DNA of 64,000 nucleotides, from NCBI GenBank assembly GCA_965248975.1, contig CBDFKU010000013.1:1-64000 (forward strand), given 5' to 3'. The notes beneath the pieces were generated by a model. The model searched no databases. It had not been told where the DNA came from and saw only the letters and a program-made list of their open reading frames with translations. A program made the translations under genes and the position numbers. This DNA comes from CBDFKU01 sp965248975. Its GTDB lineage: Bacteria > Chloroflexota > Dehalococcoidia > Lucifugimonadales > JAGWBF01. Positions 7,335 through 15,907 of the stretch are shown here, piece after piece (the first letter of the stretch is position 1; every line of letters starts with the position of its first letter).

Positions 7335-8795
7335 CTAGGCTCGTACTCTGCCGCGGCGGTAGATAAAGGCTCCGCCGACCAGGAGCAGTGCTCCTCCCAC
7401 AAGGGTCCACAGTGCGATGGTGGGAACGTTGCTGTCACCGACTCCGGGTCCGCCGCCGTCGGGCACGTCCACTTCCGCCGCGATGACGTAGGTGCCCATG
7501 CCCTGGGCTGCCCAGTAGGCCTGCCTGGAGCCGTTGACGGCCTGGTCCAGGTTCGTGGCAGCGTTCTGTATCTTCAGCTGGCCGGTCAGGAGGTCGTCGG
7601 TTGTCAGGGTATCCAGCGCGGTGTCTCGCGCCGCCTTGGCCAGGTCCCAGGTCAGCTGGGTCCATCTCACTACCTTGTCCCGGTTCTCCACGATCGTGGA
7701 GTCCTCGGGAGCGGCGACCGCGGCGGCGTCGGCGTCGGCGATGGTTTGACTGGCGTAGTTGAGCACGCCGATTCCGTCTCCGGGGTTACCGCAGGTGGCG
7801 TCGAAGTTCTCGCCCTGGGTTCCTTCCACTATGTTTATCACGTGGCAGGCATGCAACTTCACGGCGTCCACGCTGCCTGACGTGGCCGAGAGGTTGGCAT
7901 GGAGCTGGGCCGTCCAGGTCTGCTGCCTCAGCCCCACGGCATCACCCTTGGGAGTGCCCGCGTGGAAGCCGCCGGCTAGGGCAGGATTGTCGGCGTTGGA
8001 GAACACCAGCTTGCGGACATCGCCCTTCGCCGCCTCGGTGATGGCGTCGATCAGGGCTACGTCGGTGGAGGGTCCAGGATCGGGATCGTCCGTGGGCTCA
8101 ATGGTCACCACGAATTTATCGAAGGCGCCGAAGAGGTTCTCGCCACTGGGCGTCCGGGTCGGAATGTTTGCGCAGGCGGTGTAGACCCCAGGGTTCCCCG
8201 CCTGGTGGCTGTTGATGGCGAAGTTCCCCGTCCGGAGGCTGTTCAGGGCCACACCGGCGATGACGGTGGTCGACTGGCCGGAGCCACCCGAGAAGCTCGT
8301 CAACGGATGCGCTACTCCACCGAGCCCTGGTCCGCACGTCCCTTCGTGGATATGGACCAGCTCGGTCTCCATGGCGCCGGCGGACAGATCGAGCACCACC
8401 TCGACGCCGTCACCCTGGGTTGTGATGGTAGCCGTACCGGACTGCCCGGAGCTGTTCTGGGCGTCCAGGTTGAAGGTGATGGATTCGTCGGTGGACAGCA
8501 ACTGGAAGGTCATGTTGACCGCACCGTCTTCCACCTGGAAAATCCCGGTGCTCTCCTTCCTGTCGCCGAGGTCGGAGACGAACCAGCCTTCATAGACCTT
8601 GTCCGGAGGCAGGGCCGGCAGGCCGGTCAACTGTATGTCGGCCATGTCACTCAGGGATGCCCCAAGGTTGGAATCATCACTGTCGCTTATCGCGACGGTG
8701 CCTTCGCCACCCTGGGCCCAAACAATGGCGAGGGGGATCAACAAAGCTAACAGTCCCACTACCAGGACAACTGGCAGGAGCCTCAACCGAGACAT
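7335..8795 (-). CDS. Secreted, membrane-anchored protein with anti-sigma-K-like and CHRD-like regions
   Basis: 486 residues from ATG 8795, chosen because GGAGG precedes it and a signal peptide (RLRLLPVVLVVGLLALLIP, then AIVWAQ) begins there; the open frame extends to 8876 without a good site. After the signal: a segment like the C-terminal domain of RskA-type anti-sigma factors (ALPPDKVYEGWFV, about 55-110), a CHRD-like region with HIHEGTCGPGLGG (about 140-210), then a mostly helical region containing a His-x-x-Cys-His stretch (LHACHV). It ends with VPTIALW, a hydrophobic helix and basic YRRGRVRA, which looks like a C-terminal anchor or sorting tail. It lacks the N-terminal cytoplasmic part of a real anti-sigma factor. 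Function unknown; cell-surface location likely. Confidence 0.7.
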   Translation of the reverse strand: MSRLRLLPVVLVVGLLALLIPLAIVWAQGGEGTVAISDSDDSNLGASLSDMADIQLTGLPALPPDKVYEGWFVSDLGDRKESTGIFQVEDGAVNMTFQLLSTDESITFNLDAQNSSGQSGTATITTQGDGVEVVLDLSAGAMETELVHIHEGTCGPGLGGVAHPLTSFSGGSGQSTTVIAGVALNSLRTGNFAINSHQAGNPGVYTACANIPTRTPSGENLFGAFDKFVVTIEPTDDPDPGPSTDVALIDAITEAAKGDVRKLVFSNADNPALAGGFHAGTPKGDAVGLRQQTWTAQLHANLSATSGSVDAVKLHACHVINIVEGTQGENFDATCGNPGDGIGVLNYASQTIADADAAAVAAPEDSTIVENRDKVVRWTQLTWDLAKAARDTALDTLTTDDLLTGQLKIQNAATNLDQAVNGSRQAYWAAQGMGTYVIAAEVDVPDGGGPGVGDSNVPTIALWTLVGGALLLVGGAFIYRRGRVRA

Positions 8796-8889
8796 GGCGC
8801 CTCCTTCACAAGACCGACTATAGAAACCCCTCAATATCTCTTCGCCCCACGAACAACTATTACGAATACGACCCACAAACTGGTCACAT

Positions 8890-8918
8890 AGTATAAGTGT
8901 TTTTTACACTGCTGGCAA
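8890..8918 (-). promoter_or_regulatory. Promoter with an internal palindrome, secreted-protein gene
   Basis: Minus-strand TTGCCA (8913-8918), 17-bp spacer, TATACT (8890-8895), about 95 bp upstream of the start. The spacer contains a perfect inverted repeat AGTGT-TTTTT-ACACT (8896-8910), placed where a repressor would block RNA polymerase. Confidence 0.6.
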
Positions 8919-8956
8919 GGCCTATTTGTACTAGAAACTGGCAAATTTCAGAGGCA

Positions 8957-8985
8957 TTGAGGCGTGGGCGCAAAGCGGTTATGAT
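8957..8985 (+). promoter_or_regulatory. Sigma70-type promoter of the flavin dehydrogenase gene
   Basis: TTGAGG (8957-8962), 17-bp spacer, TATGAT (8980-8985). It is divergent from the promoter at 8890-8918, and the predicted leader of about 115 bases contains the triple repeat at 9046-9093. Together these explain the 313-bp gap between the two genes. Confidence 0.5.
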
Positions 8986-9045
8986 TCTTTCGGTAACCCG
9001 GTGCCGTCGACGCGGCGGACTACCCGGGTACTTACTAGATCCTTA

Positions 9046-9093
9046 TGCCCATTGGAATGTAGTGCCATTGGAATGTGTGCCATTGGAATGTAG
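9046..9093 (+). repeat. Three tandem 15-17-bp repeats ending at a ribosome site
   Basis: Three copies of a unit resembling TGCCATTGGAATGTAG; the core CCATTGGAATGT recurs exactly at 9049-9060, 9065-9076 and 9080-9091. The last copy ends two bases before the AAGGAGG (9096-9102) of the flavin dehydrogenase gene. Confidence 0.9.
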
Positions 9094-9108
9094 TGAAGGA
9101 GGTGCCTC

Positions 9109-10590
9109 GTGAGCGGCCAGCACGATGTGGTGATCGTCGGCGCGGGCAACGCCGCCCTCTGTGCCGCCATCGCCGCCCGGGAGCGCGGAGCTCGGGTCCT
9201 GGTCCTGGAAAGGGCCCCAGAGTACTTCCGTGGAGGCAACACCTATTTCACCGGCGGGGTCATACGATGCGCCTATAAGGGCCTGGAGGACATCAAGGCG
9301 CTGGTCCCCGATATGTCCCTGGAAGAGGAGCGATCCGTAGACGTCGGCAGCTACACCGAGGATGACTTCTACGCGGACCTGATGCGGGTGACCTCGGGCC
9401 GCTCCGATCCCGAGCTGGCCCAGATGCTGGTGAGCCGGTCCCATCCCACCCTGCTTTGGCTGAGGGGGAAGGGGGTCAGGTTCGTCCTCTCCTTCGGCAG
9501 GCAGGCCTTCAAGATAGGTGACAAGTACCGCTTCTGGGGCGGCCTGGTATTAGAGTCCGTGGGAGCGGGCAAGGGTCTGTCGGACCAGCAGTTCGAGGTG
9601 GCCGAGCGGATGGGAGTGGAGATACGCTACAGGGCCAAGGGGACCAGGCTGCTCCAGGACTCCAGAGGTAAAGTGTCCGGCGTCACGGTCCAAACTCCGG
9701 AAGGGTTCGAGGACGTTACCGGCGGGGCAGTTGTGCTGGCCTGCGGCGGGTTCGAGTCCAACGCCGAGATGAGGGCCCGCTACCTTGGGCCGGGTTGGGA
9801 GCTCGCCAAGGTGCGGGGCATACCTTATAACACCGGCGACGGCATCCGCATGGCCCTGGACATCGGCGCCCAGCCCCACGGTCACTGGAGCGGCTGCCAT
9901 GCCGTGGCCTGGGACCTGAACGCCCCGCCCTATGGCGACCGCACTGTCACCGAGCTATACCAGAAGCATTCCTATCCCTTCGGTATCATCGTCAACAACC
10001 ATGGCGAACGGTTCGTCGACGAGGGCGCCGACTTCCGCAACTACACCTACGCGACCTACGGCCGCGAGATCCTGCTGCAACCCCAGGGGGTGGCGTTCCA
10101 GATCTTCGACGATAAAGTAAAGCACCTTCTCAGGGAGGAGTATCGCATCCCCCAGGTGACTATGGCCACCGCCAGGACCATAGAGAAACTGGCCGACGGG
10201 CTGGACATCGACAAAGAGGGACTGGTCAGGACTGTGGGGGAGTTCAATGCGGCGGTTCAAGACGGTGAGCACAACCCGGCCGTCCTGGACGGGAAGGGCA
10301 CGGTGGGCATTCATCCCCCCAAGTCCAACTGGGCACTGCCCATCGATACCCCGCCCTTCCTGGGATATGCGGTGACCTGTGGCATCACCTTTACGTTCGG
10401 AGGGTTGAAGATAAACGGCCGCGGCCAGGTGCTGGACTGTGAGGAGGTCCCCATTCCCGGCCTTTACGCCGCCGGGGAGCTGGTGGGAGGACTTTTCTAC
10501 TACAACTACCCCGGCGGGTCTGGCCTGACGGCAGGGGCGGTCTTAGGGCAGGTGGCCGGGGAGAGCGCCGCCCGAGGCATCGAGGGGTAG
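9109..10590 (+). CDS. FAD-dependent dehydrogenase, TcuA/fumarate-reductase flavoprotein-like
   Basis: 493 residues, close to tricarballylate dehydrogenase TcuA and the soluble fumarate reductase/ketosteroid dehydrogenase flavoprotein family. The N-terminal dinucleotide fold is clear (DVVIVGAGNAALCAAIAARERGARVLVLE), followed by the FAD-contact loop RGGNTYFTGG, VVLACGGFESN, a capping domain with HSYPFGIIVNNHGERFVDEG, and the C-terminal FAD segment GLYAAGELVGG...YPGGSGLTAGAVLGQVAG. The GTG start at 9109 is fixed by AAGGAGG 6 bp upstream. EtfB and EtfA follow on the same strand, which suggests electrons pass to the ETF pair (inferred). Substrate unknown; an organic acid or steroid-like compound is plausible. 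Confidence 0.87.
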   Translation: MSGQHDVVIVGAGNAALCAAIAARERGARVLVLERAPEYFRGGNTYFTGGVIRCAYKGLEDIKALVPDMSLEEERSVDVGSYTEDDFYADLMRVTSGRSDPELAQMLVSRSHPTLLWLRGKGVRFVLSFGRQAFKIGDKYRFWGGLVLESVGAGKGLSDQQFEVAERMGVEIRYRAKGTRLLQDSRGKVSGVTVQTPEGFEDVTGGAVVLACGGFESNAEMRARYLGPGWELAKVRGIPYNTGDGIRMALDIGAQPHGHWSGCHAVAWDLNAPPYGDRTVTELYQKHSYPFGIIVNNHGERFVDEGADFRNYTYATYGREILLQPQGVAFQIFDDKVKHLLREEYRIPQVTMATARTIEKLADGLDIDKEGLVRTVGEFNAAVQDGEHNPAVLDGKGTVGIHPPKSNWALPIDTPPFLGYAVTCGITFTFGGLKINGRGQVLDCEEVPIPGLYAAGELVGGLFYYNYPGGSGLTAGAVLGQVAGESAARGIEG

Positions 10591-10598
10591 GCTCACGT

Positions 10599-10627
10599 TT
10601 GACAGTCCATAGTGCTGGTGATATATT
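10599..10627 (+). promoter_or_regulatory. Strong sigma70-type promoter of the etfBA run
   Basis: Consensus TTGACA (10599-10604), 17-bp spacer, TATATT (10622-10627), between the flavin dehydrogenase stop and the etfB start. The ETF genes can therefore be expressed on their own. Confidence 0.7.
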
Positions 10628-10654
10628 TCACGTTGCCGCACTGGAGGAGTTGCG

Positions 10655-11455
10655 ATGCCGTTGGAAATAGTCGTGCTGGCCAAGCAGGTCATCGACCCTG
10701 AGATGCCCAGGTCGGCCTTCCAGATCGACAGGCAGGCCCGGCAGGCTGTGACTCCAGCCAATATTCCTCCTGTCGTCAATGGCTTCGACGAGAACGCACT
10801 GGAGGCGGCCCTGAGGATCAAAGACGCCCAGGGCGCCAGGATTACCGTCATATCCATGGGCGGCGCCTTTACCATGGACGTGATCAAGAAGACGCTGTCC
10901 ATGGGCGCCGACGAGCTGATCCTGATCCAGGACGACGCCTTTGCGAACCTCGTGGATAGCTTCGTCACAGCCCGGGTGCTGGCCGCCGCCGTGGGCAAAC
11001 TAGAGCACTGCGACCTCATTATCTGCGGACGCCAGGCATCCGACTGGGACAATGCCCAGGTACCGCTGGGAGTAGCCGAGATGCTGGGCGTCTCTTGCGT
11101 TACCATAGGGAAAAAGGTGGACGTGGGGGACGGCGTGGTTACTGTCGAGCGCATCGTTGCCGACGGCTACGAAGTAGTCGAGGCGCCACTTCCTGCCCTG
11201 GTCACGGTCAGCAACGAGCTTGGCCAGCCGCGCTATCCCAACCTCCGGGGCATCATGGCCGCCAGCCGAAGGAAGCCTGTAATGTGGACTGTAGAAGAGA
11301 TCGGCATGGATCCCTCCGACCTTGAGCCGCGGCTCAACCTGGTGGACCTCTTCGTGCCGGTCAGCGAGAAGTCGTGTGAGCTCGTGGAGGGTGAGGACGA
11401 CGCGGATGCGGGGAGGAAGCTGGCCTTGAGGTTAAGGGAAGCCAAGCTCATTTAG
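10655..11455 (+). CDS. etfB: Electron transfer flavoprotein beta subunit
   Basis: 266 residues, typical of EtfB, which binds AMP (or FAD in bifurcating forms) and docks acyl-CoA-type dehydrogenases. Recognisable blocks: IVVLAKQVID, PPVVNGFDENALEAALRIKDA, TVISMGG, ADELILIQDDAF, the nucleotide-binding LIICGRQASDWDNAQVPLGVAEMLG, and the signature-like PALVTVSNELGQPRYPNLRGIMAASRR. ATG start with GGAGGAG upstream. etfA follows after 68 bp. Whether it is a bifurcating type cannot be decided by eye. Confidence 0.93.
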   Translation: MPLEIVVLAKQVIDPEMPRSAFQIDRQARQAVTPANIPPVVNGFDENALEAALRIKDAQGARITVISMGGAFTMDVIKKTLSMGADELILIQDDAFANLVDSFVTARVLAAAVGKLEHCDLIICGRQASDWDNAQVPLGVAEMLGVSCVTIGKKVDVGDGVVTVERIVADGYEVVEAPLPALVTVSNELGQPRYPNLRGIMAASRRKPVMWTVEEIGMDPSDLEPRLNLVDLFVPVSEKSCELVEGEDDADAGRKLALRLREAKLI

Positions 11456-11523
11456 CGCCTACGTCCCGTAAGGGTTGTTCCGGCATCAGGTTTTGGATTG
11501 TCGTTACTGGGGAGGTCTTATCG

Positions 11524-12519
11524 GTGGAGGCGACGGGAGTTCTGGTAATCGGCGAGGTCCTGGAAGGCGAGCTAACACTCACCAGCAAGGAGCTTCTCGC
11601 CGCCGGCCGGCATATGGCCGATTATCTTGGCCAGGAGTTGACCGTCGGATTGCTAGGCGAGGATCTGGACGGCCCGGCGAGGGAAGCGTTCAGCTTCGGC
11701 GCCGATAAGGCGTACGCGGCTTCCGATCCCCTTCTAAGGGACTTCCAGATGGACCTCCATCTGTCCGCCCTGGTTCAGCTGAGCCGTCAGGTATCTCCCA
11801 ACGTGATCCTGCTGGGTCGCACCGTCGCCGGCCGTGAGCTTGCCCCGAGGTTGGCCTTCCGGTTGGGAGCGGGCCTGGCCCAGGATTGCCTGGAAGTCAA
11901 CATAGACCCCGAGTCCAAGCGGCTGCTGGCTAATCGCCCCGTTTTCGGCGGGAACGCCATGGCCACGGTGGCATGTGTCGGTACCCCGCAGATGGCCGCC
12001 ATACGGCCTAAAGCCTATGATCCCCTGGAGCCCGACGAGTCCCGTAAAGGGGAGGTTGTCGCCGTCCAGGTAGAGCTCGATCCCGCGGTCGTCAGGTCCA
12101 AGGTGGTGGAGGTTGTGAAGGAGGAGTCCGAGGGCCTCAAGCTGGAGGACGCCAGGATCGTTGTGGCCGGCGGGCGAGGGCTGGGCGGGCCTGAGCCTTT
12201 CAAGGACCTGGAGGAGCTTGCGGCTGTGCTGGGCGCAGGCATCGGGGCCTCCCGAGCCGCAGTGGATTCCGGCTGGGTGCCGCCGGTCTGGCAGATAGGG
12301 CTCACCGGCAAGACGATCACCCCCGACCTTTATATCACTGTGGCCATCTCCGGCGCCAGCCAGCACATGGCCGGTTGCTCCGGGGCCAAGGTAATCGTCG
12401 CCATCAACAAGGATGCCGAGGCCAACATCTTCAAGGAATCCCGCTACGGGGTGGTGGGGGATTGGGAGAAGGTGCTGCCCGCCTTCACAGAGGCGCTGCG
12501 GGACCTGGTGAAGAGCTAG
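11524..12519 (+). CDS. etfA: Electron transfer flavoprotein alpha subunit
   Basis: 331 residues, full length. The N-terminal half is the Rossmann-like ETF domain (VLVIGEVLEGELTLTSKELLAAGR; NVILLGRTVAGRELAPRLAFRLG). The C-terminal FAD domain carries the family signature: GGRGLGGPEPF, GASRAAVDSGW, then QIGLTGKTITPDLYITVAIS and GASQHMAGC, ending with IVAINKDAEANIF. The GTG start is supported by GGGGAGG about 10 bp upstream. It forms a heterodimer with EtfB and probably links the neighbouring flavin dehydrogenase to the quinone pool; no ETF:quinone oxidoreductase is in the window. Confidence 0.94.
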   Translation: MEATGVLVIGEVLEGELTLTSKELLAAGRHMADYLGQELTVGLLGEDLDGPAREAFSFGADKAYAASDPLLRDFQMDLHLSALVQLSRQVSPNVILLGRTVAGRELAPRLAFRLGAGLAQDCLEVNIDPESKRLLANRPVFGGNAMATVACVGTPQMAAIRPKAYDPLEPDESRKGEVVAVQVELDPAVVRSKVVEVVKEESEGLKLEDARIVVAGGRGLGGPEPFKDLEELAAVLGAGIGASRAAVDSGWVPPVWQIGLTGKTITPDLYITVAISGASQHMAGCSGAKVIVAINKDAEANIFKESRYGVVGDWEKVLPAFTEALRDLVKS

Positions 12520-12584
12520 ACGCGGCCTCCGGCTTTCTGTACCTCTACTGGCTGACTTCCCATCTTACCGAAGGGAGATTTCCC

Positions 12585-13481
12585 ATGGACGTTGGATTCA
12601 TTGGCACCGGGAACATGGGCAACCCCATGGCCAGCAACCTTGTGAAGGCCGGCCACCGAGTGATCGTCCACGATCTACGGAGGGAGGCCGCCATCAACCT
12701 GCTGGAGATGGGCGCAAGCTGGGCTGACACCCCGAGGGAGATGGCCCGGGACAGCGAGGTAGTCTTCACCTCTCTGCCCATGCCCCGAGACGTGGATGCG
12801 GTGGTCCTCGGCGAGGACGGCGTCCTGGAGGGCGCTGCTCCCGGCTCCATCTACGTTGACCTGTCCACCAACTCTCCAACCGCCATTCGGGCCATTCACC
12901 GAACCTTTCAGGAGAAGGGCGTGTTGGTAGCCGACGCTCCGGTAAGCGGCGGGGAGTACGGCGCTGCCTCGGGTACCTTGGCTGTGATGGTAGGGGGAGA
13001 CGAGGCTGTCTTTCGTCGCATAAAGCCGGCGCTGGACGCCATCGGGAGCCACGTGGTTCATTGCGGCCCCATCGGCAGCGGAATGGTCTGCAAGATCTGC
13101 AACAACATGATAAGCATGGGCTCAGGGGTGTTGCTGGCCGAGGCTTTCACCCTGGGCGTTAAGGCCGGAGTGGACCTGGCCGTGCTCAACGACGTCATCG
13201 CCAACAGCTCGGGAAGCTGTCGTCGGCTCACCGAGAGGTTCCCCCGACACCTGTTCAGGGGCGACTTCGAGCCCGGGTTCGCCCTGGGCCTGGCGGCCAA
13301 GGACGTGCGGCTGGCCACCGACCTGGGCCGGGAGCTGGGCCTGCCCATGGAGCTTGCGAACCTGGTGGACCAGCAGCACGTGGAGGCCCTTGGGCGAGGA
13401 TGGGCTACCCAGGACTCGGACTCCATAGCCAGACTCCAGGAGGAGAAGGCGGGCATCCAGCTTCGCCTCCCCGGAACCTAA
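12585..13481 (+). CDS. NAD(P)-dependent 3-hydroxyisobutyrate dehydrogenase family oxidoreductase
   Basis: 298 residues from ATG 12585, which has GGGAG upstream; the longer open frame to 12375 only overlaps etfA. The N-terminal Rossmann motif is GFIGTGNMGNPMASNL; substrate loop DAPVSGGEYGAASGTLAVMVGG; the catalytic-lysine helix GPIGSGMVCKICNNM has the essential Lys and Asn; the C-terminal all-helical dimer domain has FALGLAAKDVRLATDLGRELGLP. The family oxidises beta-hydroxy acids to semialdehydes. Last gene of the etf run, followed by a strong terminator. Confidence 0.9.
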   Translation: MDVGFIGTGNMGNPMASNLVKAGHRVIVHDLRREAAINLLEMGASWADTPREMARDSEVVFTSLPMPRDVDAVVLGEDGVLEGAAPGSIYVDLSTNSPTAIRAIHRTFQEKGVLVADAPVSGGEYGAASGTLAVMVGGDEAVFRRIKPALDAIGSHVVHCGPIGSGMVCKICNNMISMGSGVLLAEAFTLGVKAGVDLAVLNDVIANSSGSCRRLTERFPRHLFRGDFEPGFALGLAAKDVRLATDLGRELGLPMELANLVDQQHVEALGRGWATQDSDSIARLQEEKAGIQLRLPGT

Positions 13482-13508
13482 GATAGAAGCTAAGTAGCCA
13501 CCGGATTC

Positions 13509-13550
13509 GGCGATGCGGCCTTGGAACCCAAGGCCGCATCGCCTTTTTTT
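13509..13550 (+). terminator. Strong intrinsic terminator after the etf operon
   Basis: A perfect 16-bp stem (GGCGATGCGGCCTTGG at 13509-13524 pairing with 13528-13543) with a 3-nt loop (AAC), followed by seven T (13544-13550). Confidence 0.95.
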
Positions 13551-13879
13551 GGCCGACTCAGTCGTCTTGGCTCCCTTTGTAGAGTAATTCCCCTCGTCCG
13601 CCCCTTTCAAGATCCCATGCGTCACGCCCCGATACACCGCCGGTGAGTCGTACCTCACTCGTACCACCGGGGGATGATGGGTATCGGTAGGAAGGTCTAC
13701 TACGGGTCAACCACCCGCGGTGAGCAGAATCGGTAGCCCGATGGATGTCGGCTGTCCGGGTGTGGGCGACAATTGACTATCGGAGTCATCTACTCCTACG
13801 GGGCTAGGAGAAGGACGGAAGGCTATGGTCAGCATCGCACACGCGCTCGGTTCCTCGCACTCTCAATCGCAGCGGGATC
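13551..13879. other. Intergenic stretch without a recognisable gene
   Basis: No supported coding frame. Short complementary arms (CCGGTG and CACCGG) occur near 13640-13672, and a TTGACT lies near 13773 without a convincing -10 at normal spacing. Nothing else is recognised. Confidence 0.5.
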
Positions 13880-15862
13880 ATGTGGCTTGGTGCGGCGGCC
13901 GCGCTGGTTGCTATGGTCGCTCTCCTGACCGTCGCTGTGAGATTCAATCCGGTCTCTTCCCAGGACATCAGGGTGTTGGATTGGGTAGCCGGCTGGGACT
14001 TCCCGGGCTTGAGTGGGGCCTTAGGCGTACTTTCTTTCCTCACCAGCGCGAAGGCAGGCGCGGTGTACGGACCGGCCGCCGTAGCGGTGCTTCTGTACGT
14101 CAGGAAGGTCCGTGCGGCACTGGCCTTCGCTGCGGTCGGTTTAGTGGTAGCCGCCGTGGCCGTGCTGGGAGACTATACACTGGGCGAGGTCGTGGGACGA
14201 CCAAGACCCCTGGAAGAGTCTGGAACCAGCTTCCCCAGCGGGCACGTCTTCGGCACGGTGGTCCTCTTCGGATTCGCTGGGTTTCTGGCCGTCCGTCACG
14301 GCCTCAGGAGGAGGTTCCTAGTTCCAGGGTCAGTCCTTATAGCCGGCCTGATCCTGGCCGTCGGCCCCGCCCGTGTCCACGAGCAGGCCCACTGGCCCAG
14401 CGACGTGGCAGCAGGATATCTGGTGGGAGGACTGTGGCTCCTCCTGATCATCGGCGCCTATCCATATATCCAAAAGTTGGAGCGAGTTGTGGCTCCGGGC
14501 CGAAGTAAAGGCCTGTCGTCGCTACCCGGTGAAGGACTCCGAGTAGAGAGGTCTATCGCCAGTGTGGTGTTGCTGGACCCCCGGCAAGGGACAGCGACCA
14601 AGACCTACAGGCCTCCGGCAGTGGTCCGGCTGATCTACTGGCTGGCCTTTCAGGCTCGGTTCCCTTACACAAACAATCCGTCGGCGCTGCAGGCGGCAGT
14701 CTACCGCCGTAAGATTGCTGGAATGTTGACCCGACATCGGTTCGGGAAGGACCTTGTGGCCCCGGCCATTGGCGTCGAATACACAGGCGGTGAATATAGC
14801 TTCGTGACCGAGTTCGTCCAGGGCGAGCTGGCGCGGAACGACGAGCGACCTCAGCGCTTCTTGTCTCAGGTAGCGGAGCTGTTCGCTTCGGCAGGACTGT
14901 CCGTGTGGCAAATAAACCCCCGCAACCCCCACGCTCACACCAACCTGATAGATACTCCGGAAGGCGATTTCAAGATAATCGATCTCGAGTCGGCCATACC
15001 CACGCCCTTTCCGGCGCCGGGGAACTGGAGATCGGCACTGAAGAGGGGGAGCTATCCGGTGTTCGACGACATGGACTTTCCGAGGCTAAGGGGCTATGCC
15101 AGCGAGAACCGGGCGGCGCTGGAAGCCAGCCTTGGAGTCGACGGCCTCGCCGAGCTGGACGGAGCGGTGGACCGCTGCGAGCAACTGGTCAACGCGTGGA
15201 AGGAATCTGAGCCCCGGATTTGGGGGCGAATTTCCCGGCTGCTGTACCGGCTGATGGACTGGAAGGGATTCTTCCAGGGGATCGAAAGAAAGATGGAAGG
15301 GGCGGATCGTGCCGCCCTGGGATTCCTCGACCGCGGGATAGACCGCTGGCAGGAGCAGGGCAGGCTTACCTCCGAGCAGGTGGCCGCACTTAGGAGCCGC
15401 CTGGCATCCAGCGAGGTCCGCGATGCGATGCATCACCTCGGGGCCCACCTGGTACTGAGCGCCCTGCTCCGGTTTCCCTTCGGCAGTGTCGTTCGGCCGG
15501 CGTGGGTTGTAGCGTTCTGGGTCAGTGCCCGGGTCAAGGGCGTGGGCCATGGCTCCCCCGGCTCCCTCGGACCGGGTTACGACGTCCATACACCCCTGGT
15601 CATGGTGCTGTCGGTCGTTCCCGGCTTCGGAGGCGTCGCCTATATGGCGTCGCGGCCTCTGCGGAACAAGATGTTGGTACGTCTGGTGCTGGACCAGACA
15701 GCGTCGAAGCTACCCTTCGGCCTCTACCGGCGCATGCGGTTGGCGAGATTGATCGCGCCTGCAGGAGACGATACGAGGAAGCAAGGGGCCTACAGGCCCC
15801 CGTCCGCGGAGCCCGTATCGTGGGAACCGGCTCCCTGCTTCGCCGGCGACTGTGCCGACTGA
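13880..15862 (+). CDS. PAP2-type phosphatase fused to a kinase-like domain
   Basis: 660 residues. Residues 1-205 are membrane-embedded with about six hydrophobic helices and carry the PAP2 phosphatase motifs: GRPRP, FPSGHVFG with the catalytic His, and VHEQAHWPSDVAAG with the nucleophile His and Asp. Residues about 215-400 resemble the lobes of a protein/aminoglycoside-kinase-like fold: an ATKTY strand-Lys and a late loop with NPRNPHAHTN...IIDLES, where Asn and Asp occupy the places of the catalytic loop and DFG. A helical part (400-480) and a hydrophobic C-terminal region (490-640) follow. The start is the first Met in frame after a stop at 13805; no strong ribosome site is seen. The substrate may be a lipid or isoprenoid phosphate. 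The kinase assignment is tentative. Confidence 0.7.
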   Translation: MWLGAAAALVAMVALLTVAVRFNPVSSQDIRVLDWVAGWDFPGLSGALGVLSFLTSAKAGAVYGPAAVAVLLYVRKVRAALAFAAVGLVVAAVAVLGDYTLGEVVGRPRPLEESGTSFPSGHVFGTVVLFGFAGFLAVRHGLRRRFLVPGSVLIAGLILAVGPARVHEQAHWPSDVAAGYLVGGLWLLLIIGAYPYIQKLERVVAPGRSKGLSSLPGEGLRVERSIASVVLLDPRQGTATKTYRPPAVVRLIYWLAFQARFPYTNNPSALQAAVYRRKIAGMLTRHRFGKDLVAPAIGVEYTGGEYSFVTEFVQGELARNDERPQRFLSQVAELFASAGLSVWQINPRNPHAHTNLIDTPEGDFKIIDLESAIPTPFPAPGNWRSALKRGSYPVFDDMDFPRLRGYASENRAALEASLGVDGLAELDGAVDRCEQLVNAWKESEPRIWGRISRLLYRLMDWKGFFQGIERKMEGADRAALGFLDRGIDRWQEQGRLTSEQVAALRSRLASSEVRDAMHHLGAHLVLSALLRFPFGSVVRPAWVVAFWVSARVKGVGHGSPGSLGPGYDVHTPLVMVLSVVPGFGGVAYMASRPLRNKMLVRLVLDQTASKLPFGLYRRMRLARLIAPAGDDTRKQGAYRPPSAEPVSWEPAPCFAGDCAD

Positions 15863-15907
15863 CCTTCCTAACCGACGAAAGATGGAGCCGGGGAAACGGC
15901 CCGACTC

